From Primulina eburnea (taxonomy: Eukaryota > Streptophyta > Magnoliopsida > Lamiales > Gesneriaceae), in contig NC_133115.1 of assembly GCF_022965805.1 (NCBI RefSeq), positions 34,153,321-34,217,320 of the forward strand: a DNA stretch of 64,000 nt. Direction: 5' to 3'. Positions within the stretch are counted from its first letter, which is position 1, and every line of letters begins with the position of its first letter. The notes beneath the pieces are model-generated. The model worked only from the letters and a program-made list of their open reading frames with translations. It ran no database searches and was not told the DNA's origin. Below, one piece after another: positions 22,753 through 41,335 of the stretch. A program made the translations under genes and the position numbers.

Positions 22753-24270
22753 CAGGTTACTAATATTGCCTTATTATAATGTGGTGATAGCAATTTTGAC
22801 GTAGTTTCAATCATTGCCTTTCCTATAGTTTCTTTGTGATGATTTGTTCACATATTCTTCTGGTGTCACACTCAGCACATATCCTGATTCACCTCTGGGA
22901 AGCCTTTTGATACTGAGAACATTAGTCTTGGGGTAACTTTAAACGCAGCTCAATTTCTTTACCATTTGGCGACTTAACTTTGTCTTCTGTGGAATATTGT
23001 TCTAGCTCTTACAAAATCAACTCTTTAAAACATTTGCTTGTGGCGACCACTTGGCAGTACACGACTGTTTTAGAGATTCTTTTGAAGTTTAGAATTTTGA
23101 TTGCATAAACTCTTCACTTACTCGTGTGTATTTAAAAATCATACGGTTCACATTACGCATAGACGATAAGAAATCTTAGAATATTCTTGGTGAAGAGAAA
23201 ACCTTATATGTGAACCTATTAGTGCATATGTACTCTCAAAGGACATTGCCATGCCTTTTGAATAACCTAAATATATAGAAGCACCCTGGCCGAGCACAAA
23301 TGTCCTCATAAATGTTGTGATTATTTGTCAGTTTTTTTAAATATTGTCATTTTCTTCACGGCAAACACGTCGACTCTATATTATTTTTTATGTCAAAAAC
23401 TGAGAGTCGGTGTGTTAGATTTGTAAGTTTGCCTGAGGCTATTTTTTTTGTACAAGTATTGCAGATGGATCTGAAAATCGTGCTACTTGTTCACACTTGT
23501 TTGATATTCTATTGGCTTTGATTTTTTTTGGGCATTTTCATTTAAATATTAGATTATTCCTTATTGTATCCTAGTTGACGTTTTAAAGATGCTCATTTTA
23601 AGATATATACAATATGTGAGGAAAAAAATTTGTTGGCGTAGCGTAGATAGACGGGCGCAATTATTCTTAGTTGATGAATATAATTATAATGGATAGTTGT
23701 TACTCGGAGATGACTGGTCTGATGGAAATTGAGGACCTCCCCATATGCAAGAATTTATTAATGGGCCTCCTAATGTTGACCTGTGGGTTTTCTTGGCTTT
23801 TGAACCGTTGGTATACTGCGAGTTGTGTCTATTCGATTTATTATCGTATTGAATATCTGTCTCACAAACTTGTTCAGTAAGTGTGAGTTTGTGCATTTGA
23901 ATATTGAATTGTCTTAGATATTTTTTTTTTTTGAATTCGGGTTTAAAATTAAGTGAAAATGTAATAAATTACTTAGCAATCTTATCTCTTCATTTTATTT
24001 TGGAATCTGGTGTAATCTTAAATAATGATAAATATTCCAGCCACTAGAGCTGCATATTTATCGACAGAAAGATCTCTACATAATAATAATAATAAAAATA
24101 AGAGTAAATAAATATGGATAAGTTTGCAATGATTGTTCGCTTTTTGGTCATGTCATGATAACAATTATTGTTATTATTAAAAAATTGTGTGCATTATTTG
24201 TGACAAAACGAGGAATTGCTGAGGCACATACAAAAGTGTTTGCCATGAGTTGTAAGTCCATCGAAATAAA

Positions 24271-24454
24271 ATGAAAAAATTTGTGTGAGACGTCTCACGA
24301 ATCGTATTTTGAGAGACTAGATCTCTTATTTGTGTCATTCATGAAAAAGTATTACTTTTTATGCTAAGAATATTACTTTTCATTTGTAAATATCGATAAG
24401 ATTGACATATCTCACAGATAAAGATTCATGATATCGTGTCAAAGTAGACATCAT
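24271..24454 (+). mobile_element. MITE family M182, copy 6
   Basis: Recognised by AAAATTTGTGTGAGACGTCT at the left, TATTACTTTTTATGCTAAGA in the middle and GACATATCTCACAGATAAAG towards the right. The right end is degraded and no target duplication was found. Confidence 0.65.
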
Positions 24455-25184
24455 GATAATACTAAAAACAACAACAATAATAATTAATATAATATAATAT
24501 AAATATAAAAATAAGTGTCCAAAACAGTTGTGGGTCCCACAATCGCGCGTGTCTCTACGCTACTCTTGCTCGCGTGGGTAAACATGTCATCTTGTTTCCA
24601 AACCCCCTTTTTTTGGTCTTCGTATCCCTTTTTCTTTATACTACTCCCTATATACGAGTATTTCTTCTTTTTTTCCCTTCTTTCATTATTTTATTTTATT
24701 TATAAAATAAAATAAATAAAAAATTTCTTATGAATTGAATTCAAATTTACTCTAAATTAGATATACATTTTTTTAAATTAAATTCATTCTCAAACATCCA
24801 ACCAATTTAGATTGACTATTTTCAAAATTTAAACTTAATCTTCTATACCTTATTTATTTTATGATATCTTATTTCACATATATTTTTAGTTAATCATATT
24901 ATTAATTTATTAAATATTCTATTAGTATACTCTTACTTTTGTTAAAGTTATATTACATATATAATTTTGATACGTTACATATTATATATTTATGTGAGTA
25001 TATAATTTATATATCATAAAAAATATTAAAATTATATATTTAACAGATGAATATTATCTCAATAATATTATATGTACGAAGATATAAAAATATCAAATAT
25101 ATATAGATATATACAATTTAAAAATGATATTATTAATTATAAAATATAAAGCTATAAATAACAAGAGAGAGAGGTGAAAGTCAC

Positions 25185-29357
<4,173 letters not shown>

Positions 29358-30464
29358 TCGTTGGCACAAAAGCAATAATAGCTTTCTGTTTAATATTCGA
29401 GAGGCATTTCAACCCAAGCAAGTGGGTCTTGACATCCCTTTATGATGGTGTATCATATATAGTGGCTACTTGATTTAAGAGCAACGTCGATTGTATTGGT
29501 CTAGTATTCCTTGTAGTTAGACAAGTTTCTTCCGCGTTTGTACATTTGTTTTGGTGGAACTCAGGATTTCTAATTGTAGGAGCAAATATCATCGTGGTGT
29601 TAAGTGTCTCAATTTGAGCAGTTTTTTCCTTCAACTACATTGTGCAAGAATTCCTATGTATTTCCATTTGTTTCCAAATTTGGGTATGTTATGTTTCTTC
29701 TTCCACATGCAAGCTCTGTCATATTCCGTATTCTGCTTTAGTTGGATTTTATCCTTTATGTTTGGTCTATGCTGATCAATGTTTGCCGTGGTTAGGAAAA
29801 TTGAACATTTTATTGTGATAATAATCCATTTTTATTCCTTCCCAATCAAATATTTAGTTATAATTATAATTTATTTATATACTAATTATTTTATTATTCG
29901 CAATCAAATCATTAAATAAAAAGTATGATATAATTTTTATTTACATCATTAATGATTGAAATCGTTAATATGTAATTTATCACTTTATCCTCGAAACTAA
30001 AATTTTACTTTTTTTTCTATAATATTAATTTATCATATAGTTTTACCACATTTTTTATTTAAAAAATTAATATGTCTTTTTTCTTTACAATTTAATGTAT
30101 TAGTTCACTTGACTTTTATTCTAAACTTTCAAAATATCTTCTAAAAATATATACATTACTTTACGTGCATGTATAACTAAATATACTCCGATAACTAATT
30201 AAATAAAGAAATCCTAATATATTTTGTAAATAAATAATAAATAATACTTTATAAATTATATTACTTGGTAAAATGATAGTTTTTATTTAATTATTATTAT
30301 TAGTAAGAAGTTTAATTTAATTTTGCTAAAAACGCCAAAAGAAAGTGATTTTCCGAAACACTCCTCTCCACGGCAATGATATTAGGGTTGGTTTCTTTTT
30401 ATCTCCACATATTCCTCAGAACCCTAGCAACTCCTGCCGCTTCCAACCGCGCCGTTCCACCGCC
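29358..30464. other. Spacer between GSK3 kinase and RPL11
   Basis: The first few hundred bases are the likely 3' UTR of the kinase. From about 29820 to 30330 it is very AT-rich with no feature seen. The last 100 bases form the RPL11 promoter and leader, described separately. Confidence 0.6.
30382..30427 (+). promoter_or_regulatory. Telo-box motifs in the RPL11 5' region
   Basis: TTAGGGTT (30382-30389) and AACCCTAG (30420-30427) are telo-box-like words in opposite orientation, 38-83 bases before the RPL11 ATG. Telo boxes are known to be enriched in promoters and leaders of plant ribosomal-protein genes and to drive expression in dividing cells. That they act here is inference. Confidence 0.6.
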
Positions 30465-32354
<1,890 letters not shown>

Positions 32355-33597
32355 TTTGAGAATGTATGTTGGGTTGCCAAATGCGTATTAGTTGTGCGAT
32401 ATTTCATCTTCATATGCTTCTTTTTTGCTGTTAGAAATCTTTTTATTTCTTCAACTATTTCACCATATATCTTATGTACTCTTTCGATCAGATCAATTTG
32501 GTTGAATTTCTGGTTGGCATCCCTAATTTTGCTCTGTTAAGGAACCCGACATCATAATTTGGTGTAATGGCATTGCGTCAATGGACAAAAAGTCCTCTAT
32601 GATTTCAACATTTTTGTTGGTGTTGGTTTTACTTGGTGACCCCCATCTTCCATCTATAAATCATTAAGCTCAAAGCCAAAAAGGTGCGTAGGTTTGACAG
32701 TAGTTCCAAAAAAACCTCTGGTTTAGTCTTTCAGTGTTAGGTGGAATTGGTTCACAATTTGTGTGAGGTTTGGATTATGATTATGGTCGTGATTTTTACG
32801 AAACAATTTTGAATTTTGTTAATGATTTGATTCTATCTTGGTCAAGTCCATGTGATCTAGTGGTAACATGAGCATAATTAATGGGGTGTATTTGTAATCT
32901 ATCCTCTCTGGTTAAAAGAAAGAAAACAGATGTTACATTTCCGAAAAACGAATTTTCTTTCAAATATACTTGTCTGTAAATTTATTTCTCTACCCAAGAA
33001 ATCTGATATTATGTTATATTTAGTGGAGTATTAATATGTATTGAAATTTTATATTATACATTTTAAGTAGTCAATGTAATATCGCATATTTAATAACTAA
33101 TATTTAAAGTAATGTCATTTTCGTTATATTTTTTCGCATTTTTTGCGAAAACTTCAAACCAAATCGTATTTGGTCAACTAGTTTCACGGAATACCACAAG
33201 TCACAACCCATCCCCCTGCGTGAAGCTAAGCTATCGAACAAAGCTTATATGATTATCGGGTGACGCGAAATTTCAACAGACTGAAGCGTGAATCGGACTC
33301 CAAAAAGCGGTCTAGGCAGAAATACAAAAAGCGTGTCTAGGCAGAAATACTCCACTTGCCTAAATTTTGTCAAGATTCATATTCATTCCAGAATCTTGCG
33401 GAAACAAATGGCCTTCATCTTGCCATCTCATCATTTCCCCAATTTTATATTTCTTATGCTGATTATTTGTCTCCGCATAAATTTTAAGGAAAACATTTTT
33501 TCTTTGATAACCCAAGAAAGTACGTCAGATTGTTTTCATTCCCTGTCTCTGGAAAGAAAATTCAGACTTTTTGAGTTCTTACGTGCATGCTGTGTCG
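32355..33597. other. Spacer between RPL11 and DnaJ/ferredoxin gene
   Basis: Starts with the RPL11 3' UTR. No gene or clear repeat was found. A segment around 32840-32950 (GTGATCTAGTGGTAACATGA) faintly recalls the box A of a tRNA-derived SINE, but no box B or duplication supports it. The last 200 bases should be the leader of the next gene. Confidence 0.5.
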
Positions 33598-36313
33598 ATG
33601 GCTCAATTACTATCACCAGTGTGCACAGATATACTCAAATTCCAAAACCCAGTTCAGATCTTTTGTTCGACAAACAGATACCCTTTGTTGGGTAAGCAGA
33701 GCGTGAAGTGGAACAGACATGGAGGGAGGAGAGGAAGTCATGGCAGGACGAGGGTTACGTATCAGGAATCTGCGTCTTTTGAAGATATTGCAGATGATTA
33801 TTATGCTGTACTCGGGCTGGTAATAGAATAAATTGATTTAATTCATTTAGTGTATTTGAAGCTTTGGTGTTGTTCTGTTGCTATATCTTTAGTCACGAAT
33901 GCATAAGCCCCAAGCGTGCCAGGAATTAGTCTTTTATCTGCAGAATTTTTCCTCAATTATGGGAGGCAAAATCAAGAAATAACTACTGTGATTTGGAGGA
34001 AAAGTAGCTGTCTTGAACTAACCGTCATTTTGAATTTTAAGAAAATCAGATTTGGAGTTTTTTGAACCGGTGAACGATGAATTACTTTCGACACTACATT
34101 TTTAAAAGATTACTATCCTGGAAATAACTCTGTTCTTTTAATTATCCTAATTGAAGAATGGTGACTTCATCCGTATCAATATTAATCCGGAATTTAATTT
34201 AAGTTTTTGGTTCACTAATTTTTTGTATTTACTCGAGCGTACTTGGTGTCCATTATTTAAAATTGTGTCTGCTCAATATTTTCTTGTGTTGGATATCATG
34301 CTTGATAATTTATTTCTTTGGCGGCATATTTTACCAGCTTCCAGATGCGACCCCAGAGCAGATAAAGAAGGCATATTATAATTGCATGAAATCTTGCCAT
34401 CCAGACTTGAGTGGTGATGATCCGGATACCACAAATTTCTGTATGTTTATAAATGATGTTTATGAGGTTAATTCTTTTCCTGCGGACTCTTTCAAAATTT
34501 TGAGCTAGTTCTTGGACCTCATTAACGCTTAGAAGTGCCTGTTCAGGTTTTGAGCGATCCTGTGCAGCGAATGGTTTATGATGAAATTCATGGATATACT
34601 TTGACAGCAATTAATCCTTTTTTCGATGATTTGAGCACAAAGGATCATGTCTTTGTTGATGAGTTCAGCTGCATAGGTATGTTTAGAGCCTGCAACTTTA
34701 GCTATCATCAATAATTTATTTCATTTAGATCGGTTAGGTTTCTATAATTGATTTTAAAGTCAAATAGGAAAACAAAATTGGAGGGAGGGGAATAAACCAA
34801 CTTTTCATACCTTTGTTTAAAACCATTTCTCAGGTTGCAAGAATTGTGCCAATGTCTGCTCGAGTGTATTTGGCATAGAGGAAGATTTTGGAAGGGCCAG
34901 AGTTCACAACCAGTGCGGGAAAGGGGACTCTGTTCAACAGGCAGTTGAAAGCTGGTAGGTTCAAGGTCTATCATAACCCTTCCCATTTGTTTCAGTTGTT
35001 TTCCTGCTTTAATAGAGTCTATCTAGAAAGAGAGGAGGTTTTAAGATAACTGGTACTTCTATCTTCATTTCAGCCCAGTTGATTGTATACATTGGACTTC
35101 GGCTGCTCAGCTATCATTGCTTGAAGATGAAATGAGAAGAGTTGAAAGAGTAAATGTAAGAATCAAGCAATTAACACCTCCCAAGAAGTTTGAGCTTGGA
35201 CCTGAAACTTTTGTTGATATAATTATCTTCTTTCTCGGATGGTATCTGGTTTCGACAAATGCGATGAACATCGATTTACATAAATTGCCAATTTTATAAA
35301 TTGGAAATCGTGTATCAGGTTGCCTTGATGCTCTCTGGAATGGGCTCTGCTTCTGTTGACGTATTTCGCATGGTAAGACCATTTGTCCATCTAACCTGTA
35401 AAATTTGCTTTGAGATGAGTGATAATGTCAAACAAGTCATTTGAATGCAGTCCGGTTGCTTAATAGTTGAAATTACCTTATCGAGATAACCATTGAAATT
35501 TTTTGCTGTGAAAATGGTATCTTGCTCAATATATTAAACCTAATTAGTCTGTGATTAATGGTGCAGGCAAGCTCTAGATGGGAAAAGAGACAAATCAAAA
35601 TCCTGGTGAGAATACTACAGCAAAGTTCAGAATGTTTTATTCTAAAATGTGAACGAGGGATATGATACTATTTATGAAGGAAAAAAATTGTTCCGCATCC
35701 TATTCTTGGATAGGAAATGTTTATTTTCTCGGTATTCATGAATTTAAAAACAAATGAATCACATGTATTGAGAGTGGTTTTTTTGAGCAAACAATCAGCC
35801 ATGCAATTTTTTTCTGCTAGGGACAAGCTAAAACAAAGATGATGAAGCAGAAAGATTCTGATAAAACTCAATCATTTTGGGACAACCTTTGGGGAAACCG
35901 CGAGATGAAGTATAAGAATCAAGGTATGTGTAAAAAGATATAATGGCTATTGTATCTCTTGCGTCGATTAAACATGCCATGCATTTCCGACGAAACATTA
36001 AAATCTCTACCATTTCTTAAGCAACCGGTAGCCAAACGCCAAGGTCTTTTTAAAAGTACATATTTTCTCGGAAACATATTTCGTTCCTTTCTTTACCTTC
36101 CAACAAAAATTATAGTTGAGTGTATGTATATGGTCTTGAATCGATTGTTCAACAAAATAAGGTTTTTGTGGTGGTTTAGCTTCAGAAGTGGAAATGAAAG
36201 AGAGGGCATCGCGAGCAGCTGCAGCAGCTCGCCGATGGAGGGAATATTCAAGAAAGGGTGTGGATAAAGCTCCCACCCGCAAACTTCCTGAAGCTGTTTC
36301 CAACGTGGAGTAG
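33598..36313 (+). CDS. Plastid-type J-domain protein with 4Fe-4S ferredoxin-like domain
   Basis: Nine exons: 33598-33819, 34338-34466, 34547-34676, 34834-34954, 35074-35155, 35319-35372, 35567-35605, 35821-35923 and 36180-36313, giving 337 residues. Residues 1 to about 60 are basic, hydroxylated and poor in acids, like a chloroplast transit peptide. The J domain follows from DDYYAVLGL, with HPD at 95-97 (KSCHPDLSG). A ferredoxin-like cluster site comes next: C159-x2-C162-x2-C165-x3-C169, with SCPVDCIHW (C201, C205). The C-terminal third is charged, with an Ala/Arg helix (RASRAAAAARRWREY). This architecture is that of the Arabidopsis DJC76/DJC77/DJC78 group of chloroplast J-proteins, which recruit Hsp70. 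The function of the iron-sulphur part is not well known. Splice borders are clean and no defect is seen. Confidence 0.92.
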
Positions 36314-37258
36314 TGAACAGATTAAATTGACAGTGATCTTTTATGTGTATATTTTTCTTTTATAAAAATATGAATGTCATGCATGCTGCTCGATTCGAAT
36401 TCATAATGTTTATTGTGTCCCAAAATTTATGAAATCTTGTAAACTCTACTGAAAGATAATCAGAATTGTATACAGATCCGATGATGTTGAAACAAGAAAT
36501 GAAAATATCCATGGCTTGCAAGCTACTGGTACTATAAAAAAATTATATATCAGTGTCAGATCTAAAACACTTGCAATATTTGCAGCATTCAAGAAAATGT
36601 TTCCCCCCATGAGTGTGTGTATCCTTCACCCATCTAATTCTACATATTTATCCAACAAAAAAAGTCTCCATTTGAGTGGAATTCGAACGTTGTTAGAAGT
36701 GTCTTTTTGTTGCCGGAAACCATTAAAATTCTTTCAACTTTGCCCATTTTCCACCGACTCATTATTCCCTTATTTTCGTAAGCATGTGCTGAGTGGATAA
36801 AAATTATTCATATAACATAAACAAAACTTTCGGCGGTACCCATTAAAATTCTTATACATTTGGCCATTTTCCACTACTTCGTTATTCAAAAGGCCAGAGT
36901 CCACACTATCTACTCGTTGTCTTTCTTTCTTGCTCTTTTTTTTCATAAGTGAATATTCAAGATTAACACAATAATTTGTAAATCAGATTAGTTAAAAAAA
37001 TCAAATCGGATAAATCTTATGCAAAATGTTAATAAAAAATATTGAACTGATGATTATTGAACGAAAGAGGTGCTAACTACCCATATTATCGAATGCTACA
37101 CAAGTCATAACTAAATGATGGATAATTATTGGTATGATTTTATTACCCTTCTTTATCAATTACTACATTTTCATCATTTAAACCGCAAGTTAATGCGGAA
37201 AGAAGAGTCGAGAAATCAAACATGATACATACAAAATTTGTTTCGATTACAGTACTCG
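36314..37258. other. Spacer between convergent DnaJ and DUF1685 genes
   Basis: The two neighbours converge, so this should contain both 3' UTRs. No coding exon, repeat family or structural signal was recognised. Confidence 0.5.
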
Positions 37259-38086
37259 TCATCTGACAGTGGAAGCAACAGTGTGAGCCCAATATCTGAG
37301 ATGATCTTTCAACTCCATTTCATTACCAAAAGCTGGAATCCTCCAGTCCATCAATGGGCTCTTTTCATCTTCCAGAAATTCCCATGCTTCCGAAAGATAA
37401 GGTCTCGGAACTGATACGTTACCAAGACCCTTACCAGATTCCTCCGCTCTGTTGATTCCAAGTCTTTGAAGCCCTGGGATTATCGAAACAAGTCTGGAAT
37501 CCTTATCTTCGTCAGAAAAGACAAATCCCAGATCCATAAATCCCTTCAATTCCTCGAATTCCAGCTCTGACAAGCTTTTACAACTCCCTTTTCTCCCCAA
37601 CCTCCTCCTCCTCTTCTTCCCTTCATCACCGGACGGTTCTGTGTGAGTGAGGTAGACACGAGATCCTTTCCTGTTAGTCTCGAATCCCGTTCGATAATTA
37701 TAGACGTTTGAGTATTCTTCAGTTTCCTGGGTTGATTCCAGGAATTCTTCAATTTCATTGCCTGAAAGTATAGTCTGCAGCTGAGGAACAAGAACTGAAT
37801 CCGGAGAGGGGGAACCCGACGAATCTGATAAATCTTTCGAACTCAAAAACTGGTCACTCAAAGATTTTCTCATCAGGGTCTTGATGGGCTTAAGCTTTGG
37901 TTTCTCAACAAACTTTTCTTCTTCTTCTTCTCCTCCTCCTCCTCCTACTTGAACTTGAAGAACTGGACTTGTTTCAATCGTAGAGCAAGCGAGCTTCTTC
38001 TTCGAAAAAACTCCATGGTGATACCAGTAAAAATCAAAGAGATTCAGCAGTATCGTCTCTTCGTCGGACATTCTTTGTCCGAACAT
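37259..38086 (-). CDS. DUF1685 family protein
   Basis: Single-exon frame of 275 residues from the ATG at 38086 (MFGQRMSDEET); a second ATG at 38071 is also possible. The N-terminal segment (TILLNLFDFYWYHH) is typical of this plant-specific group. A Gly/Glu-rich run then separates it from basic and Ser-rich parts (KTLMRKSLSDQ). The DUF1685 core lies at about residues 165-215: KSLSELEFEELKGFMDLGFV, then FSDEDKDSRLVSIIPGLQRL. The protein ends MDWRIPAFGNEMELKDHLRY followed by WAHTVASTVR. Its biochemical role is unknown and it has no predicted membrane segment or catalytic motif. The core is complete, so the gene looks functional. Confidence 0.88.
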   Translation of the reverse strand: MFGQRMSDEETILLNLFDFYWYHHGVFSKKKLACSTIETSPVLQVQVGGGGGEEEEEKFVEKPKLKPIKTLMRKSLSDQFLSSKDLSDSSGSPSPDSVLVPQLQTILSGNEIEEFLESTQETEEYSNVYNYRTGFETNRKGSRVYLTHTEPSGDEGKKRRRRLGRKGSCKSLSELEFEELKGFMDLGFVFSDEDKDSRLVSIIPGLQRLGINRAEESGKGLGNVSVPRPYLSEAWEFLEDEKSPLMDWRIPAFGNEMELKDHLRYWAHTVASTVR

Positions 38087-38720
38087 GGAAGCGTGTTCCG
38101 AGTGTGAGAGAGAAGAATTTGAACTATATTGGTAGATCTGTGGCCGCCTAATAATCAATAATATATGCAATCAGCAGAGGCTTTTACATTTTTGACACTC
38201 GATTTCATTTTCAATAATATTAATTTTTATAATAATCTTGAAAGATTAAATGGGATCATCAATAATTATTTTTGTTGACACATCTTTTTTATGCTACGTT
38301 ATATATTATATTTTTTAATATAATATAAATTCTCGACCGAATTTCCTTTCTCCCAAAATGTATCAATATCGCTTTACTCTTTGCGATTTTGATCTTTATT
38401 TTATCATAATAATTTTCCGATGTGAAGATGATGTTTTGATATTATTACATAACCACTCTCTATTTTTGGAAAGATTTCATTCTATTTTGTGGGACACTGT
38501 CCCTATGAAAAGATCAAAGACCCTAATTTATACATATATACATGAGTTCCACCGATTTCTTTAAAATCAATGGCCTAGATCATGTGGAAGCACTATCCCC
38601 ACAGATAGTGTCGAACCTTCCTAGTTTTTGTACATAATTTGTCGGCAAGCTATGGATCCATGAGTGAATTTGTCCAAGTCCACACTTGATTCGAACTCAA
38701 TTCATTGACATTTGTTTTAT

Positions 38721-38769
38721 TTTATTATTATTATTATTATTATTGTTATTATTATTATTATTATTATTT
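38721..38769. repeat. (ATT)n microsatellite
   Basis: About 16 ATT units with one interruption (ATTGTTATT). Confidence 0.9.
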
Positions 38770-39703
38770 CCATATCAGTATTATTTTTTTAAAGTAAAAG
38801 CCAAAAATGGAGATGTTATGCCCAATAATTGAAGATTGGAAAGTGTGGCCCAATTTTATGCTTAAAGTTGACGAATCATTTAACCCACATTTTCCGTCAC
38901 ATCCACGCGTTTCATTATTGCGCCATGAATTCTCACCAAAAGTTGGCCCACATTTGTCCTATTCTCAACCAAAACCCAAAATTATTTATTTGAAATCGTA
39001 GCAGCTGAAATATTAATTTCCTCCATTCAAAACCTGAAAATCCGGTTTAATCTCACCATTCGATATAGTTGTTCTAGGAAAAGTATGGGATTCCTATGTT
39101 TGTGAATAAAATTAATTGTGAACATGTATTTATTGTCTTTTACATTTTCATTTTGATATCTATTTTACGTCAATCGCGATCTGGATTATTATTATTTAAA
39201 AATTGGTTTATTTTAAGTTTTCGATAAAAACAATTGAATCGTCCAAACCAGATCAAATCAAAATTAATCCTTGGGTTTGGCTATAAAAAAAATTCACGAT
39301 TTGGTTTGAAATTTTATGAAACCGATATAATATAGTTTGGTTTTGAATTTTATGTAACCTGAACTTTAGTATTTTTAAATCTTAAATTCTTCTCCAGTAA
39401 CACGGTCAAATTATCTGGGCCTGGGCCAAATGTGTTGGGCCACTATATCATAAATCCAATATAACTGGGAAGCGGGCAACATCCAGGAACTCGAGAAATG
39501 GAATTTAGCTTCACTAGAATTGATTTAAATTATTATTAATGTGCTGAGTTAGTTTTTATTTTTAAATAAATTTGTTTCGAATTCGAATTTAAAAAATCCA
39601 AAATATATTATTTTCTCTCTCGAATTTGTTAGTGTACTAATCCATATTTACTTGACTGAGTTAAATAAAACACAAATGGTTTCCAAGTTGTATAATTGTA
39701 TAT

Positions 39704-39865
39704 GACAAAAATTTGTGTGAGACGGTCTCACGATTCGTATTTCGTGAGATAGATATCTTATTTGGATCATCCATGAAAATGTATTACTTTTTATTGTAAA
39801 TATCGGTAAGGTTGACATGTTTCACAGATAAAGATTCGTAAGACCGTCTCACAAAATATGTACTC
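39704..39865 (+). mobile_element. MITE family M182, copy 7
   Basis: 162 bp with an exact 9-bp duplication ATTGTATAT (39695-39703 and 39866-39874). It starts GACAAAAATTTGTGTGAGAC. It is shorter than other copies because part of the middle, where TATGCTAAGA would lie, is deleted. Confidence 0.85.
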
Positions 39866-41176
39866 ATTGTATATTTATTGAATCATAGTTTCACTCTATA
39901 AAATAAAATAATTAATTTAATTAATATAAATTTACAATATTGTTACCCACTTGATTTTTTATTTATATTTTTGAAAGTCATCCACTTGAAATTAATCATA
40001 TATATGCTATGCCTTTAATATAAAATTGATATATGTCAACTTTAAGAGCATCATCGGGAGCGAGACGCGGTCTCTTGCAAATATTGTTGATTAAGAAAAC
40101 AACGAGTATGTATAATTAATTAATTATGACTACTAATCGCAAATTTCATTAGTTAATGTTGGCGTATATGTATATACATTTTATACATTATGTGTGAGCA
40201 TTGTTATTCTTGTACAAACGTGTTTTATCATAGTAATATGTGTATGTTTTTGATTCGTGAGATTAGATGATAAATTGAAATATAAGTATTATAATAATCG
40301 TTGTTCGATAAATGCAAGTGTATATAACAATATTAGTATAAGATGTAAATATGTATTTTATAGAGTTAAATGTTGTGTTAAATGTTACCATATTTGAGAC
40401 AACACACAGCGGAATATTAAAGATTGTAGCACAAATTCAATCTAAATAAATTGATAGACAAGATTAAATTTGCACAAGTATAAATACTTGCGCGGCGCCT
40501 CAGGGAAAAAATCAATCATTTTAAAACCAAAACGTTTACAAAAATATATCAATAGTGATTTTCACAAAAATCAATTTCATCAACACGTTTGAGAAATAAA
40601 TGCTTTCTAAAACAGATATATAACCAGAATAAAACTTATTCAAGAAAGCAACAAACACGTGAGCCAAAAAACTAAAGCAACAAAACGATCTCCAGCCAAC
40701 TTCATTAGGGATGTTGTATATAGATGTTTCCAACACTCAAGGCCACACGCGATATCTGCACTCTTTAAAACTTCACGTCTCTTGAAGGAATGTTTTCTTC
40801 TGATATTCCACAAAACACGAGCGTGAGTATATGATTCATCGATTGACTCGTCTGACTATCCTCCTTCCTTTTATTTTACGAAATCCTCACAATCAAATCT
40901 ATAATACAAGAAAGGTTCAAATTTGATTAGTAAATAAACTATTTTTTTAAACATTATCTCATATCATGATAATACTATCATACTTATCTCATTATCTAGA
41001 AAGACAAAATCTCATTAAATATTTTACACAATCAAATCAACAAGGAAAGATAATATTAGAGAAATTATTTAAGATAAAAAATTATATCAATCAAATAAAT
41101 AAAATAATATTTCCTTTAAGTATATTACATTCGCACCAAATGACATTATCTCAAGTCTACCAATATATATTTTTCT

Positions 41177-41335
41177 CTGTAAGTATCTTGTGAAACGATC
41201 TCATTGATCTATTTACATTAGACGGATCAACCCGATGCATACCTAAAGTAAAAATTAATATGTTTAGCATAAAAATTAATATTTTTTTATGAATTGAATC
41301 GAGTTAGATATTCGTCTCACAACACATGAGTTGTG
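41177..41335 (-). mobile_element. MITE family M182, copy 8 (diverged, inverted)
   Basis: The order of words is reversed: AAGTATCTTGTGAAACGATC at the left, GGATCAACCCG, then TTAGCATAAAAATTAATA and ATTCGTCTCACAACACA at the right. Divergence is high and ends are uncertain. No target duplication is seen. Confidence 0.5.

Larger units (their letters stand above)
22234..25184. other. Spacer between DUF688 gene and GSK3 kinase
   Basis: The left part should contain the DUF688 3' UTR. It then holds a palindromic CGGTATACCG-rich element (22532-22752) and an M182 MITE copy (about 24271-24454). From 24470 to about 25150 it is extremely AT-rich up to the kinase leader, where CTATAAATA (about 25151-25159) may serve as a TATA box. 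No coding exon was recognised. Confidence 0.55.

Noticed and set aside
23671..23896. Overlapping open frames on both strands near 23.7 kb
   Set aside because: Both are about 70 residues, without family signatures, splice context or similarity to each other's neighbours.
32840..32950. Possible tRNA-derived SINE
   Set aside because: Only a weak box A-like word (TGATCTAGTGGTAA); no box B, tail or target duplication.
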